64,000 nt of DNA from Lepidodermella squamata (taxonomy: Eukaryota > Gastrotricha). Below are positions 32,312 through 42,981 of the stretch, piece after piece. The stretch's first letter is position 1. Each line of letters opens with the position of its first letter. The stretch lies in the NCBI GenBank assembly GCA_047495785.1, contig JBLDXI010000007.1:2604001-2668000 (forward strand). The letters are read 5' to 3'. A model generated the notes under the pieces. That model made no database searches. It was not told where the DNA came from and worked only from the letters and a program-made list of their open reading frames with translations. The translations under genes and the position numbers were made by a program.

Positions 32312-33900
32312 TCAATTCACACTTGGCCCAATCCGAGTCGATTTTGTCGCGGATTTCGAAGTTGGCGGCGTTTCTGAAGAACTGCTCAAGCCAGTAACAC
32401 GCGAAGAAAGGCGCTTGGGCGAACGAGATGATGACGGTGACGCCGATCGTTTCGAGGCAACATTCGCGATTGGTGAATGTTGAGGATGACCGGTTATCAC
32501 TGGTGCGGGCGGTTGAGCTGAGGCCGGTTGAGCGGGGGGCAGAGTTTCCGCCGCCGGAGTTAGCCCTGCGGTGTCTGCGTCGATGATAGCTGGCTGATGC
32601 TGTTTTCGCCGCTTGTCGCGCCTCCGGTTAGAACACGCCTTGGCGACTGATGAGCGGAAAAATTTCTACAAGGAAAATAATTGGCTGAACCTCAACCAAG
32701 TCACAATAATAAAAAGTTCAACAACAAAAATCAGCGACCAGCAATTTCGCAGTCATGGGAAATTTTCTAGGAAACCCTACAAAGTAGGTCACAAAATTTC
32801 ACAGATATCATATTTCAACCACAGACAATTCATAGCCATATACCGTAGTTACCGAAATACAAGCCTGGGCGGCACTACAAAGAACATCAAAGTACCGACA
32901 AAGGGTTGCCGCCTAGGCTTCTATTTCGGTGACTACGGTAGCTCTATTTCTCTATTCTCTATGTTCATAGCAGAAAAAACCGAAAAATATCTTAGGAAGG
33001 ATTTTTTTAATCGAATTATTTTCAAATTTTTTCATCTCAAGTGGGATTTTTAGCATCGAACCCTTCATGACTAGCTCAGCAATGGGCCTACCGAACCCTA
33101 ACCCTAAACCTGAACTCCTATATTGTTGAAAAACAATATGACAGAAATATGTATTGATGAACACTTCGTACTTTTAAATTCCTCCTTAGTGCCGTAATTT
33201 ACGAATTATTAGGCAGGACCGCGAAATAAAGGGCAGACCCTAAATACAAGTCAGGACTTGAACCCTGTTTGAAAAAAATACAGAGCAATCAATTTCTGAA
33301 TGAATTTAGGAAATTTATTTCTCGAGGATGAAAAATTGGCAAAATTAAAAAAAATTGGTGATGCTTTGAAACATGAGTGAAAATTTGATGATAATCTAAG
33401 AATCTTGACAAACCTGCTGCTCAGCCGAGTTGAGCAGCATTTCGGCGCGGTCTTCGTGTGTAAGACGCCACAAGTTCTTCAGTGCATTTAGCGCAAACGC
33501 GTAGTCGCCGCGGACGAAGCTGCGACCCGGATTTTGTCGAAGTATTTCATCGCTTGTGAATCGCACGAGAGCCTTGTAGGTTGTGAATAGGGTTCCAGCC
33601 ACCCACTCGCGATCAAGAGAAGACTGGGCATTTTTCATCGCCTTCAACGTAATAGAAAAATTCACGGGTGCACGCTGAAAATATAGAAAATCAACTTAAT
33701 GAAAATGTATCAATACATTTTAATAGAAAATTGAAGAAATAGCTTAATACCTGTGGCTTGACGTTTTCTCCCGCCACGGGTTCCCGCGGTCGCCTGGCCG
33801 CATCGACAACTAGCTGGCAGGCGATACGGTGTGCGATAAGAGGGAACATCTGCGAGATGTACTCCGGCGTCAACGCCGCCACGGTTGTTCGATCAAGCAT
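32312..33900 (-). CDS. Unknown basic protein, three exons
   Basis: Exons 33900-33751, 33674-33414 and 32665-32312 join in frame to 254 residues. The ATG follows a TTTCAG acceptor by a few bases, as for trans-spliced genes here. The first 137 residues look helical (YISQMFPLIAHRIACQLVVD; DYAFALNALKNLWRLTHEDR). Exon 3 opens with a strongly basic run (SNRRRDKRRKQH) that could be a nuclear localisation signal, then a Pro/Ala/Ser-rich tail. I recognise no domain. The second intron is 748 bp and holds a MITE. A nuclear or DNA-binding role would suit the basic run and the neighbours but is a guess. Confidence 0.5.
32841..32940. mobile_element. Palindromic MITE, 100 bp
   Basis: The first 33 bases (TACCGTAGTTACCGAAATA onward) recur as a near-perfect reverse complement at the end (ATTTCGGTGACTACGGTA). 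TA at each edge could be a TA target duplication, as for Tc1/mariner-type elements. It lies in an intron of the unknown gene. Confidence 0.8.
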
Positions 33901-33959
33901 TTGTTCTGAAATTATTGGAAAAATTAGTCCAGCACTACAGCGAGTCCCATTCGTAACGC

Positions 33960-34210
33960 AAACAAAGAAAATACTCAGGAAAGAAATCAGGAACTGTAAA
34001 ATTAGAGAGGAAGTCTCATCTCACGGCAAGAAAAATATGCATAAAAACCATAAGAATAGTAATCAATTTAATGGGATTGAATAATTCCGAAGAAATTTGA
34101 TCCCACCAGGTAAAAACCGAAAATTATCAAATCAGTTACCATCGGGGTTTTCACAGTTTTCTCCGGTAAAATTTCAATTTCTTTTCCGTGAAATCAGATT
34201 CCCCGAGTTA
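33960..34210 (+). repeat. Dispersed repeat R1, copy 2
   Basis: Matches 40560-40800 in the same orientation and 26830-27060 in reverse. Upstream of the unknown gene. Confidence 0.65.
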
Positions 34211-34439
34211 GCTTTATTCAACAACAATAATAGTGAATACCTGAATTTTTTTCGAAATTACAAATGGTTGCGAAAATTATGGGACTCGCAGTATTATTTA
34301 TTACCCATATTATTTTACTTATTACCACGGATTTCGTTGGGCCACAGTAGAGATTCTAGAGAATTCTAGAGAAGCGATCCTTAAAGTAACAAAAAATCTG
34401 TATCCAAATTTAATAATAAATATCCGTTGAGCATTTTTG

Positions 34440-35290
34440 CTCAATTGCTAAACCTGTGCTCAATTTGCTCAACGCGTGCTAAAGCAGTGCACAATTTGCG
34501 CTCAATTCGTGAACAACTAGAGCCTAACCAGAGGATGAATCATCAAAAAGTGCTCAAACTGTGCTCAAAATGTGCTTAACACGTCGTATGACACGCGTTG
34601 AGCACACCAATAATTATTGAAAATATGCCCCGTCATTGATCAGTCAATTTCTGGTTCCGACAATAACCCGATAACGGTGGCGCAATCGATTCGATTGCAG
34701 GCGTTGGTGGTCAAAGTCACTGGTTCGATTCCCCGTCACTACTGATTTTTTTTAATGGGCTTTTAGTTTTTTTTACTTTCCTTAAATCTTACTGGCACAT
34801 GGCAATACTGCCGATACCCGAAACTGGCTGTTTGTGAAAAAAACGGCCAATGCCGGCAGTGATGCCTACTGCCAATACGGCAAAATATAAAAAAATCCAC
34901 TTTAAATCGGTTTTTTGTGATTGATTTTCATAGCGAACCAGTGGCGCAATCGATTCGATTGCAGGCGTTGGTGGTCAAAGTCACTGGTTCGATTCCCGGC
35001 CCTGACGGATTTTTCTGAATTTCTTTCTAATTTTTAAAAATTCGACTGCTCAACGAGTGCTAAACGCAAAAATTGATGATTGCACAATGGGTGCGTAAAC
35101 CCTGCACAAAGTGCTCAACGTTCGCTACTCGATTGCTTAATGAATGCTCAATGAGTGGTAAATGACTGCTCAATGACTGCACAATCGCCTAAAGGTTGCA
35201 CAATGACTGCACAACGAAATGCTTAACATTGCAAAATTATATTGAGCACGGGAAATAATTCTGCTCAACGAATGCTCAACGGATAAATAA
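34440..35290. repeat. Degenerate TGCTCAA-rich array with two tRNA-like units
   Basis: Words such as TGCTCAA, TGCACAA and GTGCTAAA recur every 10-15 bases at 34440-34600 and 35045-35290. Between them, two nearly identical 60-bp units at 34677-34740 and 34941-35000 carry a tRNA A box (GTGGCGCAATCGATT) and a B box (GGTTCGATTCC), each followed by a T run. This looks like tRNA-derived SINE heads in a simple-repeat context. Confidence 0.6.
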
Positions 35291-35504
35291 TTGAAAAATT
35301 CTCGCTATTTTTTTGTTAGAAAGCTATTAAAAAGGGTAACAAAAATTCATCAAAAAAGAGGCTGTGAATCTTCTAGACGTCAGCGAGAAAATTTCGTAAT
35401 GTTTTAATAAAAATATAGCGCAATGCACTGATTTAGAAATTAACAAAGGTCAATAAATTGAGTCATCGTGGCCAGAGGTTCTCAATTCGAAAAAAACCGA
35501 AAAT

Positions 35505-36668
35505 TCAAGCAATAACTGCTCGGGCGCCAAGATAACGCAACTCATTTTTAAAACGCGCGTCACTAGAAATTAAAAAATTGAAATTACCGCCAAATACGTT
35601 GATGAGTGCGGTCCGGTAATCCGGATTGTCAATACCAGCTTCGTCCACAAGTCCCGTGGCAATGGTGGTGTAATCAACCATCTCGCTAATGCTGGCAGTT
35701 TCTAGAGGGGCGGAAGACTCCGAATTCAAATTCACTTCGCTGCCATTTAACTGTTCAGAAATTCTGTTAGTGTAGCCCAATTGCTCCAAGCGACTTAAAC
35801 GGGCTTCCAGTGGAGCAAGTTTATCCTCGATAAATCGTTGACCCAGTCAAAAGCCTGTGGGCCCATGGTGGGCCTATGGTAGGCCTTGTCCGTTGGGCCT
35901 AAGATTGGCCCATGTTAGGCCCGGCTGGGCCCTTGTTGGGCCCGAGTATGTCCGTTTTCCTGGGCCCAAGCTTGGATTTTGGGCCTCGTCTGGGCCTATT
36001 TTGGGCCCATTATTGGCATCCTAATTAAATAACACATCGGGTATTCTTTTATCTTTTTTAATAGATCAAATATTGCATTAAAAGGTTCACCGCATATGCT
36101 TCATTACATATGCAAGGGATGGAATAGAAAACCTGCTACCTTGGTCACATAGGTCTAAACTCACCGCCCGATAAAATAGAGATACAATCATAGAAGAGAG
36201 GGGATACAGGGAATCATGGTGAGAATAAGAGATAAGGGACTATACAGGAGGCCCTTGTGATGTATTCAGTACATCAACGTTTGGCGGATCTTGAAAATTC
36301 AGCTGGAATTTGACGTTTGACCCCCCTCGCGAGAGCTCAGCTTGTATTCCAGCTAACTAATTTGCATATGCACACAATTCATCAGCCTAATTAAGCTTTC
36401 GATTGGGCCTATTTTGGGCCCGATCAAGAATCGGCATTGAGACATCGGCACTCGGGCCTACCATGGGCCTAACAAACTTTGGGCCAATAATGGGCCTAAC
36501 AAATTTTGGGCCTATAACGGGCCTAGCAACTAGCGTGGGCCTACCATGGGCCCATTGACTTCCTGCCTTGGGCCTATAGTGGGCCCCAAGGCCTACCATG
36601 GGCCCAAGGACTTTTGACTGGGGAAGCCCATCATAGATAAAAGAAATTGCTTGCTCCAATGTAGCCAT
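35505..36668 (-). pseudogene. Family member C, first exon split by an inverted-repeat element
   Basis: The ATG at 36668 opens MATLEQAISFIYDG, the family coiled-coil start. The frame is interrupted by a 781-bp element (35842-36622) and continues past it with FIEDKLAPLEARLSRLEQLG and a Ser/Asn-rich linker to a stop at 35505. Removing the element and one copy of its 2-bp duplication joins the coiled coil in frame. No homeodomain exons follow; the sequence runs into the TGCTCAA array. So this is a truncated, disrupted paralog. Confidence 0.7.
35842..36622. mobile_element. TGGGCC-rich inverted-repeat element, 781 bp
   Basis: The terminal inverted repeat CCCAGTCAAAAG is at both ends and extends imperfectly through TGGGCCCATGGT-type sequence. 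The 2-bp GA flanks both sides (35840-35841 and 36623-36624). The outer 180-250 bp are packed with TGGGCC and GGGCCTA words; the middle is ordinary AT-rich sequence without an open frame. Non-autonomous DNA transposon; superfamily not assigned. Confidence 0.8.
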
Positions 36669-36828
36669 ACCTCAGATTGCCTAGGCTTTAAAAAATCATA
36701 AATTCTTTATAAACATTAGACTGGGTTCATTTTTGAAAATTAATCTCAAAAGCGAAAGAACCAAGCATATCGTCGACCAAAATAAAATTCAAATTTGTCA
36801 AGGCGAAAATGGACGATCGAGAAGCCGA

Positions 36829-38157
36829 CTATTCAGCGTTTTTAGGTTTCATACGGTCTCTGATGATCTTCGCAAGCTGAAAAACAGAAATTATTTCATA
36901 ACAATTTCGCGCCAAAAAACCGGGCAGTTACATAGCTGAGCGGTATGCCCAATTTCAAGGAGAGTTTCTTCATCAGCAAGTCGCTAGGTTCTTTGCAGTG
37001 GTGCAGGAACTCATCGATCAAGCCGTTTTCTTCGCTGGTCAACGGCCGGTACGAAGGCTCTACTTTCCGCCGGCTGAACCAGTTGTCTATCTATAATAGA
37101 AGAAATTCGAAATTGTCGTCAAATTTCGACTCGAAAATGAAATGATTCTACCTGAGCTACGCTTCTCTCGAGTTTTCGCGCAATTTTTTGCCTGTCCCAA
37201 GCATCGACATGTTCCTTGGATGCATAAATCTGGGAAATTAAGTAAACAATTATGAAATTGTTTCATGATTTTATGGCATCTCATGAAAACTCACGTTTTC
37301 GAGGTAAATGAGATCGGTTGCGCTGAGGGGAGTCGCACTCCATCTCGGGGCGCCTCCACTGGCGAGGCGATGGTTCGAAAACCAGGCTTTCACCGTATTG
37401 AGAGATACGCCGAATTCGTCAGCCAGCCCTTTAAGACGCGTCCTCGACGGAAAATTGTTCTCTTCAAATTCCTGAGAAAATGAAGAAAAATCTATTAAGT
37501 TCGGACAAAGTTGGGACAGAAATACTTCAAAGACTTCAAAACCTTCTAAATGTTGGGTTTCCGCCTCAAGCGCTATAGACTATACAAAAAGTTTTTTTTT
37601 CGAGTTAAATGTCTTCCGGAAAATCTCAATTTTTGTAAAGATGCCCCCAAAAGATTTGCAGTAATTTGCAGTAGAAACTCGGTAAGACCGTCGATACCTG
37701 TAATCACCCTAACAGTTACCATATTGAGATTTTAAAATGTTCGGCGATGTAACAAAGGAGATGCTCCCGCTATGATAAATTGAATAAAAAAAAAATTTTA
37801 CAACTCGGAACAATCAGGCAACTGCTGTGATTCATTTAACCGCGAAATTAAAGCGAAACTTCCCACCTTTCTCAACACCTCAATCTGGCCGGGTGTCAGC
37901 GTGGCTAGTCCTGGCGGTCCACCAGCCGACAATACGCTCTGCTGGCTAACGCTGACCGTGTCGCTGTTAGCATCGACAGCCTCAGCTTTAATCGCCCTAT
38001 CAGATTCCGGTTTAAGTTCAGACCGAATGCCGATACCCATTGCAAGTTCGAGCTGCTCCAATCGAGCTTTCAAAGGCGCCAGTTTCGCATCGATATTCGC
38101 TTCTAAATGCCCGAGTAACAGCGAGCAAGCTTGCGAAAGCAATGCTTCGCTATCCAT
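36829..38157 (-). CDS. Coiled-coil tandem-homeodomain protein, family member D
   Basis: Exons 38157-37867, 37471-37295, 37229-37152, 37090-36932 and 36876-36829 join to 250 residues. The N-terminus has the coiled coil ALLSQACSLLLGHLEANIDA, then KLAPLKARLEQLELAMG. HD1: LTPGQIEVLRK to NTVKAWFSNHR. HD2: LSATDLIYLEN to QIDNWFSRRK. HD3: LTSEENGLIDEFLHHC to GIPLSY, then LAKIIRDRMKPKNAE, where the WF core of helix 3 is replaced. All introns are phase 0. An acceptor-like TATAG precedes the ATG by about 22 nt. About 310 nt upstream lies the stop of EF-hand copy 2, and between them a relic of another family member's start. Closest relative is member E (shared SVSQQSV). Confidence 0.78.
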
Positions 38158-38289
38158 CGACACTCTGGTTCCAACTATAGGTAGAAATTGTCTAAATTGA
38201 TTCAGAACTAGGCATTTATTGTCCAGATGAATGTTTCAATTATTGACGATTGAAAATAAGAGATACTGGCGATTCTGAATAATGAAATT

Positions 38290-38341
38290 GGCTACTCATA
38301 AAAAGCCGATAAGGTTCCTCACTTGGCGGTGGGACATTCAT
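38290..38341 (-). pseudogene. Relic of the start of a member A-like homeodomain gene
   Basis: From ATG at 38341 it reads MNVPPPSEEPYRLF, matching MSVPSPIEEAYRLF of member A, then degenerates. It sits where member A sits relative to EF-hand copy 1, so the duplicated unit was EF-hand plus homeodomain gene. Confidence 0.65.
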
Positions 38342-38465
38342 GGTAAAATTCTAGTCAGAAAATTTTAGCAATTTTCAACACATTTTCAAACAAATATTAT
38401 CCAACTTTCAAATGTTTTTATTCATCAGCTATCAGCAAAAAACAGAATTATTAGGATTTTTATTA

Positions 38466-39113
38466 TCAGCTTCCATCCTTCATTATTCGCAAAAACTCTG
38501 AAAAATGTAAAAAAAATAGGAAAAAATTCGAGAAATCGAATGAATTTACCTCGAAAATCGATCATTCCAACGACGTTAAAACCAGCATGGCTGGTCATCT
38601 CGCAAATCTCGTCATCGGAGCACTGCTCACCGAGACTTGCCATGAGCTCCCGAAGCTCGGCCCGGCATATCAGCCCGTCGTTATTCCTGTCAAGCATTCG
38701 AAACACCTCTTCCCAGTCTTCATCCGCCACGGGTTCTTTTTCCTTCTTCTGCATAGCTTTGACGAATTCATCGAACTCAATCGCTCCACTGCCGTTCAGG
38801 TCGATAACTTTGATTTTCTTCCGCAGCTTTTCTTCGGTCAAATTGTCGGGGGTGATTGCGCGGAGGACCATGCGAAGCTCCTCGGCAGTTATTTTACCAT
38901 CTCCGTCTAGTTTAAAAATTTAAATTTAAATTCAAAATTTAAATTAAATTTACCTTGGTCGAAAAACTCGAATGTTTTCCGATACTCTGGAAGAAAAATG
39001 AAGAAAAATTCAATTGCAACGATAGAACAATTGCAAGAAAATAGCCAACCTTCCAGCGTTTCTTCGTCAACTTCGAAACGATCTCTAGAATCGGCCTGCA
39101 ATAAAGCTCCCAT
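38466..39113 (-). CDS. Calmodulin-like EF-hand protein, copy 2
   Basis: Exons 39113-39050, 38986-38954, 38906-38550 and 38497-38466 join to 161 residues. Exons 2-4 have the same lengths as copy 1 (33, 357, 32 nt), and the protein is nearly the same: loop 1 DQDGDGKITAEE, loops 2 and 3 as in copy 1, loop 4 (SHAGFNVVGMID) again without its first Asp. One codon is missing in exon 1. The upstream 250 bp (to about 39370) also resemble copy 1, so regulation may be shared. No disabling change is seen, so both copies look functional. Confidence 0.82.
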
Positions 39114-39449
39114 GGTCGAAACCAGTAGCGATGATGAATCTTTTTATCTTGCCGATGAAAAACCGAGGAAACAGAGCGTAGTAATAATGGAACGAATGAC
39201 TCGCATTTTAGCAAGATCCGTGCATTTATCGACTCAAATTTCGGATTTTAAGAATCAAATTTCATCTAAAAAAACAGGCAAAGAGTGAAGAAAAAGAGCA
39301 GAGTTGGGTGTCGAATTAGTTCCTCTCTACTTCTGAATCGATCCAACCGAATTTAAGCTGAACCGTTTAACAGACAACTCAAATTTATAGAAATTTAGAG
39401 AAGAAAAGACGATCGTGAACTTTGACGAAGAAAAATCATGGAGTTTCAT

Positions 39450-39760
39450 CAGTGGGACAGTTGTTTTCTGCGGATTATCTGCGATTTCGGCGTTTCCTTT
39501 TTTAAATCGATACTGATGCCCTCGCTGATCCTAGGATTTTTTATTTTAGCTACCTGACGCCCTAAGCTACGTAGAAAAGATATCGATGTTGGATTCCAAG
39601 ACGGCTGATATCGGGAAAATCACTGATCAGTAAAATCGATACTTGGAATCGATATCGGCTCTATAGGATGAAGTATAATTCGTAAACTGACCGCTCATAG
39701 TGCAAATTACGCGCGATATGAAGGTCTATCGCTTAGGCATAATACATACCTAAGACAAAG
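39450..39760 (+). repeat. Dispersed repeat R2, copy 1
   Basis: About 300 bp matching 55555-55860 in the same orientation, with shared words GGGATTTTTTATTTTAGCTACCTG-like (differing by a base or two) and AATCGATATCGGCTCTATA. No coding capacity. Confidence 0.7.
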
Positions 39761-39861
39761 ATTGGTCAGCCTTGAAAACAATTTTTAAAATTTTTTCTAA
39801 ATTTAGAAATAATTCATATCGAAAGCGAAAAGACATAAAATCGTGCATCCAATGAAAAATC

Positions 39862-41526
39862 TCAAAATATTGATCGAAAAGCCGATTTATCGACGTTTAT
39901 AGCTTTCTTACGATCGCTGATGATCTTCGCAATCTGAAAATGAGAAAAATAAGAAGATGGGCCACGTCTAAAACTAGGCATAATTACAAGTCTGAGAGGC
40001 ACGCTCAATTTTCGGGCGAGTTTCTTCATCAGCAGCTGGCTAGGTTCTTTGCAGCGCTGCAGTAAATCATCGACCAAGCCGATTTCTTCGCGAGTCAACG
40101 GCCGAAAAACAGGCTCAATTCTCCTGCGACTGAACCAGTTGTCTATCTGAACGTAAATTTGTACACGAGATTTCGATTCGGGATAACTCTGTTTACCTGA
40201 CGTACGCGTCTGCCGAGTTTTCGAGCAATTTGTTCCCTGTCAAAAGCATCGACGTGATCCCTGGATGCATACATCTGGGGAAAAATACCAGCAAATAGCC
40301 GAAATCATTACTGCAAGCGTTAAGCTTACGTCTTCGAGGTAGACTAGGTCGGTTGCGCTGAAGGGAGTTATCCTCCATCGCGGGGTGACCCCACTGGCGC
40401 GGCGGCTGCTCGAAAACCAGGATTTCAACGAATTAAGGGATACGCCAAATTCATTAGCCAGCTCTTTACGGCGCTCCATCGAAGGAAAGTTGCTCACTTC
40501 AAATTCCTGGGAAAATAATGAAAAATCAATAGTAATACAGTGCGTGGCAAAAAGAAATCACGGAAAATTGTTCAGAAACTCTAAATTGAGAAGCCAAGTC
40601 ACATGGCCATAAAAAAATGTAGAAAAATTAAAAAAATCACGATAATAGTAATCAAGTACATGTATCTTGTTATTAAGGTTGAAAAAGTCTGGAGAAATTT
40701 GGTCAAACTGGGTGAACTACCGGGCCATGAAAGAACCAGTTGCCATTGAGGTTTTCCGGGTTTTCCCTGTAATTCTTTCATTTCTTCGGTTAAATCGCAG
40801 CTAAAAGATGCACCAGAAAAAAATGCACCCTAATCAATTCCGGCCGGTTTGATTGAATTTCAATAGCGTCGTCATTTTTTATTTTCAACTCGAAAAAATT
40901 GACACATAGGTCAATGAGACTATGGCGGACATGGTGATATTTTTTTTAGATCGATAATCGTTTTTAGAAACAGATGTGAAATTTCAAGTTGAAAATAAAT
41001 CGAAATTTCAATCTCAGGTTGACTATTCTCAAATTGCTAGTATGGGATGATAATTAAAATTAGGAGAGGCTTGGATTTCAAGTTATATTTTTAAAAAATC
41101 TTTGGCGATAATGATTAGGAAGCGGGATGTGTTCCCGATATAAATCAATTGAATTGAAAAGTTTTGAATCTCAAAACTTAAGACTTGATTCATTTGATTC
41201 ATTTAATGGTGATTTTCATCGAAAAATCCTACCTTTTTCAATATATCTATCTGGCTGGCAGTCAGCTTAGCTGGGCCTGCACGCCCTCCAGCCGATGATA
41301 CGCTCTGCTGGCTAACGCTGACCGTGCCGCTGTTAGCATCGACAGGCGCCTCAGTTTTAATCGCCAACTCTGGCTCTGGCGTAGATTCGGATGGAACGCT
41401 GCTACTCATTGGAAGCTCGAGCTGCTCTAATCGAGCTTTCAAAGGCGCCAATTTCGCGTCGAACATCGCTTCTAAATGTCCGAGTAACAGCGAGCAAGCT
41501 TGCGAAAGCAATGCCTCGCTACCCAT
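39862..41526 (-). CDS. Coiled-coil tandem-homeodomain protein, family member E
   Basis: Exons 41526-41233, 40506-40330, 40274-40197, 40146-39988 and 39933-39862 join to 259 residues. Coiled coil: ALLSQACSLLLGHLEAMFDA, then KLAPLKARLEQLELPM. HD1: LTASQIDILKK to NSLKSWFSSSRR. HD2: FSATDLVYLED to QIDNWFSRRR. HD3: LTREEIGLVDDLLQRC to SVPLRL, then IAKIISDRKKAINV, again without WF. Exons of 177, 78 and 159 nt repeat the family pattern. Intron 1 (725 bp) carries dispersed repeat R1. It is the closest paralog of member D. Confidence 0.8.
40560..40800 (+). repeat. Dispersed repeat R1, copy 3 (intron 1 of member E)
   Basis: Same family as 26830-27060 and 33960-34210. Confidence 0.65.
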
Positions 41527-42981
41527 CGATACTCTGGTTTCAACTTACGTTGAAAATAGCCTATAAATCGATTCAGAAATAAAAAAATATTCCGGCGAGA
41601 TAGATGATTCATATTTCGAAGCGATGGTGAAAAATGCAGCGAAGTCAAGGCGAATTGCTTTTAAAACTTCTGAACACTCCAGTTCCATTTATGTATGTTT
41701 TTAGATTGGGGACATGAGCAGTAATATCGCCTCCCCCAAGATAGTAATTGAATATACTAGAAGCCGCAGAGGCGCGCGAGCCACTCCTCGATTTCCTTAT
41801 TCTGCAATGGGAAAAGTCTTAGGTTTCGATTGCCTATGATAACCATGCCTTATTGTGAGTTAATTTCGAACGGACGTGCATTTTAGAATGACTTTATCAC
41901 GCTAAAGAAATGATGGAAGAATGATGTTTCTTCGTTTCGCGTTTGGACGAGCGAAGAAGTGCGCGGATGAAGTGCGCGCAATTTAGGTCAAATGAGTGTG
42001 CGGATTTTATTATCGCGAAAAGTACCTATCAACTTTCTCAAAATTATCCGCTGAAGTACACAAGAAAATCATGAGATATTCCGGAGACAATTTTTCTGGC
42101 TTTTTTTCATTGTCTTCGTCTACTCTCGGCAAAGTTTATTATTCCAGCGTGAAAAAAGAAGAAAAAATGAATAAAAAACTAAATTTGATTAAAAAATAAT
42201 AATTTTATTTATAATTCCGTCTTCGATCAAACAGCTCGTATTTGAATGCTTCCAGCTTAACATTTTTGCCTTATCGGCTTCCAAGCATTTCAAGCATTTC
42301 ACAAAATATCGCTTTTGGCGTTTATATGCCGAGAAATTATAACAGGAATAATTGTTTTCACAATATTCAGGATATAAATTTATATGCGCTCGTGATGATT
42401 CATTTATTTACAACCGCGAGCCGCAGTATGTATTCGGTGCAAAATGCTGCGATATTGACCGACTTTTTTTGTAACGCGACGCTATTCATTGATTAGTGCA
42501 CTATTTTTATTGCGAGAGGCAAAAAACAGCTCTCACACACCGGGCTGATGACGTTCCTGCAGCAAATACAGCTGTCCATATCGCCTCTTATTGTAGTACT
42601 AACGAGTACATGTGTAAATGAATCTATATTCCAATTATATCGATCAAGCGTATGATTCGATCCATCTACCTAGCGCAAAATTCACCATAAATTTCCGCAT
42701 TCGTTTTTTCTCCCAATTTGAGGGTGACATCGATTTTTTATTAATTTTTGAGAACTTTGGAAAAATTAAGTAAATTATTTTTTGGATGATAAATTGTTGC
42801 TCAAAATCGTTTATGACAGATTTTATGGTTGAAAAGCAAAGTTGCCCTTGACTAAAAAATTCGCATAAATTATTCCGCCAAAAATGCGGCGCGGTCACTG
42901 ATGCGGAGTGGTACATTTTTAGGCATATTTATTCCTTTGATTTTTGCAGCGACATTTTTTCTTCTTTTTTACAATAGAATA
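41527..42981. other. Intergenic region upstream of glutathione synthetase 1
   Basis: Divergent flank between homeodomain member E and the + strand glutathione synthetase. AT-rich, no open frame of interest. A splice acceptor (TTTACAATAG) lies at about 42976, just before the chosen ATG. Confidence 0.5.

Noticed and set aside
33095-33115. Telomere-like CCCTAACCCTAAACC
   Set aside because: Only about two units; too short for an interstitial telomeric array.
34677-34740. Functional tRNA gene
   Set aside because: A and B boxes are present, but I could not form an acceptor stem or a proper anticodon arm, and the unit is duplicated within a repeat array.
38540-38923. Plus-strand 127-codon frame as a gene
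   Set aside because: Exact antisense of the EF-hand exon; the same shadow exists at copy 1.
42901-42981. Hydrophobic N-terminal extension of glutathione synthetase 1
   Set aside because: It contains acceptor-like TTTTTGCAG and CAATAG sites and the paralog lacks it; the enzyme is cytosolic.
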